10,270 bases of DNA, taken from Nanobdellota archaeon. Its GTDB lineage: Archaea > Nanobdellota > Nanobdellia > SCGC-AAA011-G17 > VGLX01. Under the pieces are notes generated by a model that saw only the letters and a program-made list of their open reading frames with translations, did no database searches and was not told the DNA's origin. The stretch spans positions 1-10,270 of the forward strand of contig JAUYDG010000144.1 in assembly GCA_030691925.1 (NCBI GenBank). Reading direction: 5' to 3'. Every line of letters starts with the position of its first letter. Position 1 is the first letter of the stretch. A program made the translations under genes and the position numbers. Positions 1-5,579 of the stretch are shown piece after piece.

Positions 1-938
1 GATGGTCCTGTGTTAGAAACGCTTAGTACTACCTTGCCTTTTGTTCCTTTGCTGAACGTGTCAGACTCTTCTAAGTTGATATAATAGTCCGGATCTGCCC
101 CTACTAGTAGTCCCATAGTGTCGCTTTGCGTAAAGTTATATCCTGCTTCATCATTGTATTTGACTTTTAGTGGTATCTGGTAGGCTTTTGCAGTAGCATC
201 TCCCAAAGTAGTTATAGTATATGTTAGTGTTTCTTCTCCTCCAGGTGATATGTCTTGTACTTTTTTCAAGACTGTTGAACCTATTGGTATGAACTCATCA
301 GGCAGGTCTAATTCTACTTCGATGTTTTTTAGTGATGTAGTGTCCTTGTTTTTCAAATTAATGTTTATGTTTGCTATTCCGCCTTGTGGTACTTTTTCAG
401 GTTCAGAGCTTACTGTTATTTCGAATAATGGCTCTACGCTTCTTACTTCTATTGTCAGTCCCGATGTTAAAGTGCTGAGATCGTAAGCGCCGCCCATGTT
501 TATCTTGAATTTTAGCGTGTTTTCTCCTTCTGCTGCGTTGTCAGCTACTTTTATATTTTCAAATTTCACGACTGCTGACTGCCTGCTGCCTAGCTCTCCG
601 ATAGTTCTTACAAGATCTCCGTGGATTGTGAAAAGGTTATTAGGCACGAATTCTACTCTTACGTTCTCTGCTTCTTCCCTACCAAGGTTATCTACTCTTA
701 GCCAAAGGTCAAACTTTGAGCCTGGCTCTACAGGGTACGGCTCGTATTTCAGAGATACTATCTTGGCTATAGGGCTTCCCATCCCAGAATCATAATAGTA
801 AAGTTCTGTTATTCTTTTTTCTGTAATAAGACTTTTTTCCAGGTCTGGGTCGTCTCCTGGCAGGCTTTGCTCTATAGCCTGTACTAAAAATATTCCAAGC
901 AAAAACAGTACGGGTATTAAGATTATTTTCTTTTCCAT
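1..938 (-). CDS. Secreted protein with repeated CARDB/S-layer-type beta domains (COG1361-like), C-terminus cut off by window
   Basis: The minus-strand frame is open from an ATG at 938 to the window edge, giving 312 codons with no stop. Residues 1-21 (MEKKIILIPVLFLLGIFLVQA) look like a signal peptide or membrane anchor. The rest is a series of Ig-like beta segments of the CARDB/NEW3/COG1361 type: near residues 72-98 (PGSKFDLWLRVDNLG), 185-215 (VPQGGIANININLKNKD) and again at about 290 (KGKVVLSVSNTGP). The start is supported by GGGAG at 947-951, 8 nt upstream. The gene overlaps the ATPase gene by 16 nt, so the two are translationally coupled. In archaea such proteins often accompany FtsX/MacB-like permeases; here it is probably the extracytoplasmic partner of the ABC transporter, with a permease possibly encoded beyond the window start. 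The extracellular location and beta-domain call are fairly safe; the exact role is inferred. Confidence 0.8.
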   Translation of the reverse strand, partial: MEKKIILIPVLFLLGIFLVQAIEQSLPGDDPDLEKSLITEKRITELYYYDSGMGSPIAKIVSLKYEPYPVEPGSKFDLWLRVDNLGREEAENVRVEFVPNNLFTIHGDLVRTIGELGSRQSAVVKFENIKVADNAAEGENTLKFKINMGGAYDLSTLTSGLTIEVRSVEPLFEITVSSEPEKVPQGGIANININLKNKDTTSLKNIEVELDLPDEFIPIGSTVLKKVQDISPGGEETLTYTITTLGDATAKAYQIPLKVKYNDEAGYNFTQSDTMGLLVGADPDYYINLEESDTFSKGTKGKVVLSVSNTGP

Positions 939-1684
939 TTTTCCATCTCCCTTTCTAGTTTTTTTACGCTTTTTTTACCATCAGCCAAACAGCTTGTGAT
1001 TTGTCCGTCGCTTAGCAGGCATGTTCGGTCTGCATATTTCATCATTTCTCTTTCGTGCGTTATCATTATGATTGTTTTTCCCTCTTTGTTCAGATGGGAT
1101 AGTATTTCTACAATCTCTCTTCCGCTTTTCGAGTCCAAGTTGCCTGTTGGCTCGTCTGCTAATACCACTTCCGGATCATTTACCAGCGCTCTTGCTATCG
1201 CTACTCTTTGCCTTTCTCCCCCTGAAAGTTCGGATGGTAAGTGTAACATCCTATGTCCCAAGTTTACTTTTTTCAGTAATTGCTCAGCGGTTTTTGCTCT
1301 TTCTTCTCTTTGTACCCCTTGGAATGTCATTGGCAAGGCAACATTTTCTAAGGCATTAAGGCTTGGTATTAAATTAAAAGTTTGGAATACGAATCCTATC
1401 TTCTTCCCTCTTAGCTGTGCCAGGTCTGATTCCGGCATGGTTGCTATGTTTTTTCCATCAAGGAATATTTTTCCTTTGGTCGGCAGGTCTAGGCTGCCTA
1501 TCATATTCAACAGGGTTGATTTGCCTGACCCTGATGGGCCTAGGATTACTAAGAATTCTCCTCTTTGGACATCCAGATGTATGCCTTTCAGTGCTGGCAC
1601 TTGCACAGAGTCCATCTGGTATATCTTCCAGACGTCTTCTAATTGTATTATACAATCTTTTTTGTTTGCTTTATGCATTGTCAT
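923..1684 (-). CDS. ABC transporter ATP-binding protein, LolD/MacB type
   Basis: This is a cytoplasmic ATPase subunit that would drive an FtsX/MacB-like membrane partner. All ABC motifs are present in its 253 residues: Walker A GPSGSGKST (49-57), Q-loop glutamine in VFQTFNL (Q101), signature LSGGE (153-157) followed by RQRVAIARAL, Walker B VVLADE (173-178), D-loop NLDS (182-185) and the switch histidine in ITHE (H210). The phrasing around Q-loop and signature is that of the LolD/MacB/lipoprotein-release group, not sugar or peptide importers. A short basic tail (about 230-253, rich in K and E) follows the core. It overlaps the upstream regulator by 14 nt and the downstream beta-domain protein by 16 nt, so the three form one operon. 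An alternative start at the third codon (ATG at 1678) would also fit. The transported substrate cannot be told from sequence; complex remodelling or export are both possible. Confidence 0.93.
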   Translation of the reverse strand: MTMHKANKKDCIIQLEDVWKIYQMDSVQVPALKGIHLDVQRGEFLVILGPSGSGKSTLLNMIGSLDLPTKGKIFLDGKNIATMPESDLAQLRGKKIGFVFQTFNLIPSLNALENVALPMTFQGVQREERAKTAEQLLKKVNLGHRMLHLPSELSGGERQRVAIARALVNDPEVVLADEPTGNLDSKSGREIVEILSHLNKEGKTIIMITHEREMMKYADRTCLLSDGQITSCLADGKKSVKKLEREMEKWKRK

Positions 1685-2156
1685 TTTCTTCTAATTTGGA
1701 CAGTTTTTGTAAAAGCTCTTGAAGGATTTTGTCAAATTTTAAAATGTCCTTATAATAATGCCCTATTATTTTCAGTTTTTGTTTTTCTTTATCTGTTTTG
1801 GCTTGTGCTTTGTACTTTTTTAGTATGTCTGGCAGTTTTGCTTTTGCTATGGACATGATTTCTAGCTTTTTTAGGAACATGTTTGCTATCAGGCGTGAAA
1901 TGTCTTTTTCCATGTAGAAGAATATCTTTCTTGTTCCCGGTTTGGTTATTTTTTTAAAAAGTCCTGCCTGTTCGAAAAGTTTGGTTTTGTTGCTTATCGA
2001 TGCCAGACTGTACCCTGTTTCTTTTGCCAGGTCTTCCATCGCGACTTCGCCTGGCTCTATGAACAGCTTGGCGATTATTATTGCTGTTAGGTCGTCCATT
2101 CCTTGAGATTTGGCAAGGTTTTTTATAAGTTCTATAAATTCTTGGTCTTTTTCCAT
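1671..2156 (-). CDS. GbsR/MarR-like winged-helix transcriptional regulator
   Basis: The 161-residue protein has a winged helix-turn-helix at about residues 22-82: a first helix (LTAIIIAKLFI), the helix pair MEDLAKETGYSLASISNKTKLFE with the recognition helix around 49-62, and a basic wing (TKPGTRKIFFYME). The motif order and the wing wording resemble the GbsR group (COG1510) of the MarR superfamily. The remaining 80 residues are charged and helical, as expected for a dimerisation arm (KAQAKTDKEKQKL, ILQELLQKLSKLEE). It is the first gene of the operon with the ABC ATPase and beta-domain protein, overlapping the ATPase by 14 nt, so it most likely controls its own operon. The promoter just upstream contains a perfect 16-bp palindrome. 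No Shine-Dalgarno site is visible before the ATG. The signal it senses is unknown; the osmotic/choline role of bacterial GbsR should not be assumed. Confidence 0.82.
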   Translation of the reverse strand: MEKDQEFIELIKNLAKSQGMDDLTAIIIAKLFIEPGEVAMEDLAKETGYSLASISNKTKLFEQAGLFKKITKPGTRKIFFYMEKDISRLIANMFLKKLEIMSIAKAKLPDILKKYKAQAKTDKEKQKLKIIGHYYKDILKFDKILQELLQKLSKLEENDNA

Positions 2157-2183
2157 TTTTATATCTTTTAGTGTTTATTAAAA

Positions 2184-2217
2184 GCTATAAAAGTATAGCC
2201 ACTTTAAGCTTATAAAG
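2184..2217 (-). promoter_or_regulatory. Promoter with palindromic operator candidate for the regulator-ABC operon
   Basis: Read on the minus strand, CTTTATAAGC (2217-2208) is a good archaeal TATA box, which would place the transcription start near 2186 and leave a leader of about 30 nt. A perfect palindrome, GCTATA-AAAG-TATAGC, covers 2184-2199, directly on the inferred start. A second, weaker symmetric element (CTTTA and TAAAG arms, 2202-2217) overlaps the TATA box. If TTTTATAG inside the palindrome were the TATA box instead, the palindrome would still cover the core promoter. A winged-helix dimer bound there would repress, consistent with autoregulation by the first gene; this is inference. 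Confidence 0.5.
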
Positions 2218-2223
2218 ATTTCG

Positions 2224-2253
2224 AAAAAAGATAAAAGAAAAAATTAGAAAAAA
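2224..2253 (-). terminator. T-tract terminator after sepF
   Basis: Immediately after the sepF stop the minus strand carries three separate T6 tracts (2248-2253, 2238-2243, 2224-2229). Archaeal RNA polymerase terminates intrinsically at such T-rich runs without needing a hairpin. They separate sepF from the next operon, whose TATA box follows at once. Confidence 0.6.
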
Positions 2254-2256
2254 GTT

Positions 2257-2676
2257 TTATAATCCGTCAACGTTTTCTTTAACCGGCTCTTTAAGGACGT
2301 TCCTGTGGACTTGTGCGAAAGAAGGTGTTGCCACAATCCAGTCTTCGCCGAAGCCTGCTATGTCACCATTGACAGCGTCGCATGTCTTTTTCAGCTTGTT
2401 TACTGCCCTTTTAAGCTCTACTATGTCTTTGTCTTTTATCGGCCTTATGTTTACAAGCGCTATCGTGTATCCGTCTCTGAGAGCGTCTAGTGCTGGTTTT
2501 ATGTCTTCGAATTCTTTTATCACGAACGGCCTTATGAGTATTTTTGATCTGGGTTTTGATCCGGCCTCGGTGTCTATTTCAAGGTAATCCTCCCCGTATT
2601 GTTCCGGGAAGCTTTCGTCTTGTATTGTCATCCCTCTAACTATTTTGTTTTTAAGTTGGTTGAAGAAAGCGCGCAT
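2257..2676 (-). CDS. sepF: Cell division protein SepF, archaeal type (DUF552)
   Basis: SepF anchors the FtsZ ring to the membrane in archaea and many bacteria. The 139-residue product has the expected order: a short amphipathic, basic N-terminus (MRAFFNQLKNKIVRG) that would bind membrane, an acidic linker (about 18-40), and the DUF552 core at about 44-126. Within the core are the family hallmarks KILIRPF, ALRDGYTIALVNIRPI, KDKDIVELKRAVNKLKKTCDA, GDIAGFGEDWIVATPSF and a final HR. The start is fixed by a full Shine-Dalgarno match (AGGAGGT, 2688-2694) 11 nt before the ATG. It has its own TATA box and its own terminator, so it is probably monocistronic although the prefoldin/UPF0147 cluster lies just upstream on the same strand. 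FtsZ is not in this window. Confidence 0.9.
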   Translation of the reverse strand: MRAFFNQLKNKIVRGMTIQDESFPEQYGEDYLEIDTEAGSKPRSKILIRPFVIKEFEDIKPALDALRDGYTIALVNIRPIKDKDIVELKRAVNKLKKTCDAVNGDIAGFGEDWIVATPSFAQVHRNVLKEPVKENVDGL

Positions 2677-2687
2677 TTTTCTTTTTT

Positions 2688-2694
2688 ACCTCCT
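2688..2694 (-). promoter_or_regulatory. Strong Shine-Dalgarno site of sepF
   Basis: AGGAGGT on the minus strand, 11 nt before the sepF ATG, matches the archaeal anti-SD (CACCUCC) over seven bases. It is the strongest such site in the window. A second GGAG occurs just upstream (2702-2705), which would lie in the same leader. Confidence 0.75.
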
Positions 2695-2748
2695 ATTTTT
2701 CTCCTTTTTTTATATAATTATTATTTATTTAAAGTAATGGCTGGCTTG

Positions 2749-2758
2749 TATATAAATA
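2749..2758 (-). promoter_or_regulatory. TATA box of sepF
   Basis: TATTTATATA on the minus strand lies in an AT-rich gap between UPF0147 and sepF. A start about 25 bp downstream (near 2728) gives a leader of about 50 nt that holds the Shine-Dalgarno site. Position and sequence fit; no expression data. Confidence 0.45.
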
Positions 2759-2761
2759 TTT

Positions 2762-3010
2762 CTATTTACCGCTCTCTAATAGGCTTACTATGTGCCAAAT
2801 CTGAGTGCGGGTGTAGACTGGCAGGTTAGAATCGTTTGAAACAAAATCCAGCTCTTCTACGGCCTTGTTTGCTTTGACAGCGGTTGTTTTTCCTTCTTCT
2901 TCTAGGACATTTATGGCGTTCCTTATTTTCAGCCTTATGTTTTTTGGAACGCTGGAATCGTTCTCTATCTGGCCTAGCAATTCTACGACGTCTGTTATAG
3001 CTTCTGACAT
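2762..3010 (-). CDS. UPF0147 family protein
   Basis: This is a small all-helical archaeal protein of the UPF0147 family; its function is not established. The 82 residues match the family pattern: DVVELLGQIENDSSVPKNIR early, then a helix with NAINVLEEEG, and the C-terminal VSNDSNLPVYTRTQIWHIVS, which corresponds to the family's conserved aspartate/proline turn and the RTxIWxIVS helix. I chose the ATG at 3010 over the in-frame GTG at 3022, because GGGGGGTG (3020-3027) then sits 9 nt upstream as a ribosome site, while the GTG lies inside that site. The gene follows prefoldin beta by 16 nt and so is the last gene of the L37Ae-Rpo12-prefoldin unit. The company suggests a role near translation or protein folding, which is inference. 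Confidence 0.85.
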   Translation of the reverse strand: MSEAITDVVELLGQIENDSSVPKNIRLKIRNAINVLEEEGKTTAVKANKAVEELDFVSNDSNLPVYTRTQIWHIVSLLESGK

Positions 3011-3019
3011 TTTTAACCA

Positions 3020-3027
3020 CACCCCCC
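3020..3027 (-). promoter_or_regulatory. Ribosome-binding site deciding the UPF0147 start
   Basis: GGGGGGTG on the minus strand overlaps the last base of the prefoldin stop codon and lies 9 nt before ATG 3010. The GGTG part pairs with CACC of the anti-SD. It rules against the GTG codon at 3022, which would be within the site. Confidence 0.5.
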
Positions 3028-3365
3028 TATTTTTTCTTTAATTGCGACATTATATCGCCCTGCATCTGGGTCGCTTTATCCTTGATCGCTTTTTCCTGCT
3101 TTTCCAGGCTTTTGATCCTCAGCTCTATCACTGACTTTTTTTCTTTGAGGTCGCTTATGATATCTTCTTTTTTTGAGGCTATCATGACGGTGCCGACTAT
3201 CTTGTATGTCTTGTCCTTGCTTTTTTCCAGCTCTTGAAGGGCGTTGTCTATCTCGAAAAGCTGCGTCTGGAATGTCTGTTTCTGCATCAGGAAGTTCTGG
3301 AGGTTTTGCTCCATCAGCTGCAACTGCCCTATTTTTTGCTCTGTTTCTTTGTCTATTTTTTCCAT
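3027..3365 (-). CDS. pfdB: Prefoldin subunit beta
   Basis: Prefoldin is a hexameric co-chaperone (two alpha, four beta subunits) that holds nascent or unfolded proteins and passes them to the thermosome. The 112-residue product has the beta-subunit plan: an N-terminal coiled coil (about 1-48, IGQLQLMEQNLQNFLMQKQTF), a short beta hairpin in the middle (about 52-66, KTYKIVGTVMIASKKEDI; the family has YKxVGxxxVxxxKEE), and a returning coiled coil (about 70-110, ELRIKSLEKQEKAIKDKATQM). The length is typical. The ATG lies 8 nt after the Rpo12 stop, with a GGAAGGT run across that stop acting as ribosome site. Placement after L37Ae and Rpo12 is a conserved archaeal arrangement. The alpha subunit is not in the window. 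Confidence 0.92.
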   Translation of the reverse strand: MEKIDKETEQKIGQLQLMEQNLQNFLMQKQTFQTQLFEIDNALQELEKSKDKTYKIVGTVMIASKKEDIISDLKEKKSVIELRIKSLEKQEKAIKDKATQMQGDIMSQLKKK

Positions 3366-3373
3366 TTTTTCAG

Positions 3374-3544
3374 CTACCTTCCCTTTATTGTTGAGGATGC
3401 AGTCCTTTGTTTGTAAAGAATTTTGCTACCACAGTAAGGGCATCTTACCCTTTTCTTCAGGTAGTCTTTGATGCTTACCTTGGCATCGCAGTTAAAACAA
3501 TGATAAATCTTGATTTTCGGGTTTTTTTCTGTTTCTTCTGCCAT
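3374..3544 (-). CDS. rpo12: DNA-directed RNA polymerase subunit P (Rpo12)
   Basis: This 56-residue protein is the archaeal counterpart of eukaryotic Rpb12, a small zinc-binding subunit that helps hold the Rpo3/Rpo10/Rpo11 assembly platform together. After a short charged N-terminus come two zinc pairs, YHCFNCDA (about 14-21) and VRCPYCGSKILYK (about 33-45). The second is the signature stretch of the family. It ends with a basic tail (TIKGR). The start is an ATG one base before the L37Ae stop codon begins, with GAGGT at 3550-3554 as a ribosome site 5 nt upstream. It sits between L37Ae and prefoldin beta, the order known from other archaea, which supports the assignment. Confidence 0.93.
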   Translation of the reverse strand: MAEETEKNPKIKIYHCFNCDAKVSIKDYLKKRVRCPYCGSKILYKQRTASSTIKGR

Positions 3545-3545
3545 T

Positions 3546-3755
3546 TTATACCTCGTATGCTTTTCCTGTGAATTTTGCTCCGCAGCTTCTGCACTGCCAT
3601 ATGCCTACTGATACTCTTTTGACTTTAAATTTCGCGCAGTAAGGGCACTTATGCCATGATTTCTGCTTCTTTTCGATTTCGGCAATTTTTGACCTTAACC
3701 TTTTTCCGTATCTTGCGCCGAACCTTCCTGCTGTTCCTACTTTCTTGGTCGCCAT
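3546..3755 (-). CDS. rpl37ae: Large-subunit ribosomal protein L37Ae (zinc ribbon)
   Basis: This ribosomal protein of the archaeal/eukaryotic large subunit has 69 residues. The N-terminus TKKVGTAGRFGARYGKRLR is the family's rRNA-binding basic arm, followed by a helix (KIAEIEKKQKSWHKC) and a CxxC-x14-CxxC zinc ribbon: CPYC (38-41) and CRSC (56-59). The end, AKFTGKAYEV, stops soon after the family's conserved FxGxAY turn, making it one of the shorter members. It leads the L37Ae-Rpo12-prefoldin beta-UPF0147 unit. A TATA-like element at the end of the preceding lipoprotein gene would start transcription within a few bases of the ATG. Its stop overlaps the leader of rpo12 with no gap to speak of. 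Confidence 0.93.
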   Translation of the reverse strand: MATKKVGTAGRFGARYGKRLRSKIAEIEKKQKSWHKCPYCAKFKVKRVSVGIWQCRSCGAKFTGKAYEV

Positions 3756-3776
3756 TTTCTAAAACCTTAATTGTAG

Positions 3777-4463
3777 CTATTTTTTAAAGCTTTCTATCAG
3801 GGTGTAAGTGAGTATTATGCCCAGTTCTTTTGACGCTTCTATGTATCTTTCGATTCTTTCCTTTCTGGATAATGAGTTGTCCTCTAAGATTCTTTTTCTT
3901 AGTTTTTCTACCTGGTGGGGCAGTCCGAAGAATGCGTAAACTCCGCCTCCTGCTCCTTCTATTTTTGATTCTATGCTTTCTGTCGTATCGTATCTCCATA
4001 CGCCATAGCCATCGTAAACTTCTGATTTGAATTCTATCTTCGGGTTTTTGCGGGCTTCTTTCTTAAGCTGTGCATGTGAGGCTATATCAAATGGTGCCGG
4101 TGGGAATATCTGGTATTCCGTAGAATGAGGGTGAATGTGTGTTAGTATTGCTTCTCCTTGGTCTTCCTTTAATAGCCGTGTTATGCTATCTGCGGCAAGG
4201 TATGTTTGTGTTTCCTCTTCTGAATATCCTACATCGTACCATTTTTCGTTGACATACAGCCATGCGTCTTCTTTTTTGGCGGTTTTTGCGAGCTCGTGCA
4301 GCCTGCTTCTGCCTTTGCTGTAAGATATGTTGTAAACCTTTCCAGAACCAGATTTTATATTAATTATATTAGGGTCTGAGCAGGAGTTTAGGCCTAATAG
4401 TGCGCTTCCTCCAAGCACAGCCATGCTTACAGCGATTATGCTCAAATTTTTTAGCCGTTTCAT
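3777..4463 (-). CDS. Putative lipoprotein with JAMM/MPN-like HxHP...D motif
   Basis: This 228-residue product is not one I can name. Residues 1-28 look like a lipoprotein signal: basic MKRLKN, a hydrophobic stretch (LSIIAVSMAVLGGSALLGL) and a lipobox LNSC with the cysteine at 28. The mature part contains THIHPHST (108-115) followed by FPPAPFDIASH (120-130). This resembles the JAMM metalloprotease motif (HxHP, about ten residues, SxxD), with histidines 109 and 111 and aspartate 126, but alanine 123 stands where the serine would be and the spacing is some four residues long. A later GYGVWRYD (152-159) resembles the strand that follows in such folds. I start at ATG 4463 because the longer frame runs into the tRNA gene. 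It lies between tRNA-Pro and L37Ae. An inactive or altered MPN-fold lipoprotein is one reading; the fold is unproven. Confidence 0.65.
   Translation of the reverse strand: MKRLKNLSIIAVSMAVLGGSALLGLNSCSDPNIINIKSGSGKVYNISYSKGRSRLHELAKTAKKEDAWLYVNEKWYDVGYSEEETQTYLAADSITRLLKEDQGEAILTHIHPHSTEYQIFPPAPFDIASHAQLKKEARKNPKIEFKSEVYDGYGVWRYDTTESIESKIEGAGGGVYAFFGLPHQVEKLRKRILEDNSLSRKERIERYIEASKELGIILTYTLIESFKK
3779..3788 (-). promoter_or_regulatory. TATA-like element before L37Ae
   Basis: TTTAAAAAAT on the minus strand, preceded by GAAAGC, lies across the lysine codons and stop of the lipoprotein gene. Its centre is about 28 bp before the L37Ae ATG, so the transcript would begin almost at the start codon. 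It is partly dictated by the coding sequence (FKK-stop), which lowers confidence. Confidence 0.35.
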
Positions 4464-4475
4464 TGCATGATTTTG

Positions 4476-4481
4476 AAAAAA
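4476..4481 (-). terminator. T6 tract just downstream of tRNA-Pro
   Basis: A run of six T on the minus strand starts 7 nt after the tRNA 3' end and precedes the lipoprotein ATG by 12 nt. It could end the tRNA transcript, but no separate TATA box for the lipoprotein is visible in between, so partial read-through is equally possible. Confidence 0.4.
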
Positions 4482-4487
4482 GGTTGA

Positions 4488-4561
4488 TGGGGCTACCCGG
4501 ATTTGAACCGGGGTCTGATGGTCCCAAACCATCGATGATAACCAAGCTACACCATAGCCCC
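4488..4561 (-). tRNA. tRNA-Pro (anticodon UGG)
   Basis: On the minus strand a complete cloverleaf folds: acceptor GGGGCTA pairs with TAGCCCC, D arm GTGT..TCAT, anticodon stem GATGG/CCATC with loop TTTGGGA (anticodon TGG at loop positions 3-5, for proline), a 4-base variable loop, and T arm CCCGG-TTCAAAT-CCGGG. The base after the acceptor is A, the usual archaeal discriminator for proline. CCA is not encoded, so it is added afterwards. There is no intron in the anticodon loop. UGG can read proline CCN codons by wobble, at least in part. Confidence 0.95.
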
Positions 4562-4587
4562 TTTGATGTTAACTAAACATAAAAGAT

Positions 4588-4598
4588 TATTTATAAAG
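4588..4598 (-). promoter_or_regulatory. TATA box of tRNA-Pro
   Basis: CTTTATAAATA on the minus strand lies about 32 bp before the first base of the tRNA, the spacing expected for an archaeal tRNA promoter. It sits in the 63-bp gap after uL11. Confidence 0.55.
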
Positions 4599-4604
4599 TT
4601 TATT

Positions 4605-4613
4605 AAAAAAAAA
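4605..4613 (-). terminator. T9 terminator after uL11
   Basis: A run of nine T on the minus strand begins 12 nt after the uL11 stop codon. It is the longest T-tract in the window and a convincing archaeal intrinsic terminator, isolating uL11 from the tRNA-Pro transcript. Confidence 0.65.
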
Positions 4614-4624
4614 TTTAGAAGAAC

Positions 4625-5425
4625 TTATTTTTTGGCTGGTTTCTCTTCTTTCTTGCCTGGCTTCTCTTCTTTCTTGCCCGGCTTTTCTTCCTTCTTGGCA
4701 GCGCCTTTCTCTTCTTTCTTAGGTGCTTCTTTTCCTTCCGCTCCCTCTTCGCCTTCTTTTGCTTCTTCTGCCCCTTCTGCTTTTGCTTCTGCTTCTTCTG
4801 GTTTTGCTACTGCCGGAGCTATTGCTGCCTTTTCTGCTTCCTCTTCTGCTTTCAGCCTTTCCAATTCTTTTCTTAGCTCTTCCTGCACTTTCACCAGCTG
4901 TTCTTGCAGTAATGCTTTCTTTTCCGGGCTCACTTCGGTTTTTTGTTCCTTGATCTCTTTGTCAAACAGTCCTGCTTCCAGGTCTTTGTTGAATTCCGGG
5001 GACAGTTTCCCTTCTATCAGTATCCCCATGGCATTCATTGACCCTGCTATGCATTTGACAGCGCCCTTGAGGTTTTTCACGAACATTGAGTCTTTTTTCA
5101 TCTGGGCTATCTTGATGAGCTGCTCTATTGCCGCGTTGGCTACCTTGTTCTTGTTAGGCTCACCAGAGCCTTTTTCTAGTCCTAGCTCTTTTTTTATCAA
5201 TTGTGATGCTGGCGGCGTCCCTATCTCTATTTCGAATTCCTTTGTTTTGTCATCTACTATTACAGTAACTGGCACTTTCATGCCTTTGAAGCTTTGAGTC
5301 TTAGAATTAATCTGATTGATGACTTCTCCGACGTTCATCTTCATCTGGCCTAGAGCAGGTCCTAGAGGTGGCGCTGGAGTGGCCTTTCCGCCTTCTACCA
5401 GTAATTCGATTTTTTGTTTTGCCAT
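4625..5425 (-). CDS. rpl11: Large-subunit ribosomal protein uL11 with long charged C-terminal tail
   Basis: uL11 binds 23S rRNA in the GTPase-associated centre and supports the P stalk. Residues 1-160 are the standard protein: the N-terminal domain with KIELLVEGGKATPAPPLGPALGQ and GEVINQIN, then the rRNA-binding domain with GTPPASQLIKKELG, ANAAIEQLIKIAQMKK and GAVKCIAGSMNAMGI. Archaeal uL11 usually ends near 160-165 residues; this one has 266. The extra part starts as a predicted coiled coil (about 165-200, rich in E, K, L), becomes an A/E/G-rich stretch and ends in repeats of KKEEKPG. The gene stands alone: the expected L1-L10-L12 genes do not follow, tRNA-Pro does. A TATA box at 5463-5472 gives a leader of about 16 nt without a clear Shine-Dalgarno site. 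Confidence 0.95.
   Translation of the reverse strand: MAKQKIELLVEGGKATPAPPLGPALGQMKMNVGEVINQINSKTQSFKGMKVPVTVIVDDKTKEFEIEIGTPPASQLIKKELGLEKGSGEPNKNKVANAAIEQLIKIAQMKKDSMFVKNLKGAVKCIAGSMNAMGILIEGKLSPEFNKDLEAGLFDKEIKEQKTEVSPEKKALLQEQLVKVQEELRKELERLKAEEEAEKAAIAPAVAKPEEAEAKAEGAEEAKEGEEGAEGKEAPKKEEKGAAKKEEKPGKKEEKPGKKEEKPAKK
4637..4720 (-). repeat. 21-bp tandem repeat encoding the uL11 tail
   Basis: About four copies of a 21-bp unit encode KKEEKGA, KKEEKPG, KKEEKPG and KKEEKPA. The two middle copies differ by very few bases, indicating recent slippage or unequal exchange, while the outer copies are more diverged. The unit length is a multiple of three, so copy number can change without a frameshift. 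Confidence 0.8.
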
Positions 5426-5462
5426 TTTTCTAAAAAATTATTCATAATCTTGCGATTTTTAG

Positions 5463-5472
5463 CATTTATATG
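5463..5472 (-). promoter_or_regulatory. TATA box of uL11
   Basis: CATATAAATG on the minus strand is centred about 42 bp before the uL11 ATG. Transcription would start near 5441. The 154-bp gap 5426-5579 is a divergent promoter region; apart from this box, the plus-strand box at 5547-5554 and a T8 run at 5519-5526 I see nothing else in it. Confidence 0.5.
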
Positions 5473-5546
5473 TTTTTCGTTTCGAGCATTTTATTAGAAT
5501 TCCAAGACCTTTTGAATGTTTTTTTTAAATCAATGCAAACCGAAAG

Positions 5547-5554
5547 ATTTAAAT
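5547..5554 (+). promoter_or_regulatory. TATA box of the 381-residue protein gene
   Basis: ATTTAAAT, preceded by CCGAAAG as a possible BRE, is centred about 28 bp before ATG 5580. The expected transcript start is at or just before the start codon, so the mRNA would be leaderless or nearly so. Confidence 0.5.
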
Positions 5555-5579
5555 TACTATTATTTGGTAGTTATTGAAA

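Noticed and set aside
996..1694. Plus-strand open frame of 232 codons opposite the ABC ATPase
   Set aside because: It is the complement of an intact ABC ATPase with all motifs; the composition (S, F, L, C-rich) is typical of a shadow frame.
4464..4532. N-terminal extension of the lipoprotein frame up to 4532
   Set aside because: The extension would translate the 3' half of tRNA-Pro; the ATG at 4463 starts exactly at a signal peptide.
4563..5297. Long plus-strand open frame of 244 codons, rich in serine and phenylalanine, opposite uL11
   Set aside because: It is antisense to the uL11 gene; its FSSFLPG repeats are just the reverse reading of the KKEEKPG repeat, and it has no promoter or family resemblance.
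5519..5526. T8 run on the plus strand in the uL11/381-residue divergent gap, possible terminator
   Set aside because: No plus-strand transcription unit lies upstream that it could terminate; it is probably just AT-rich spacer.
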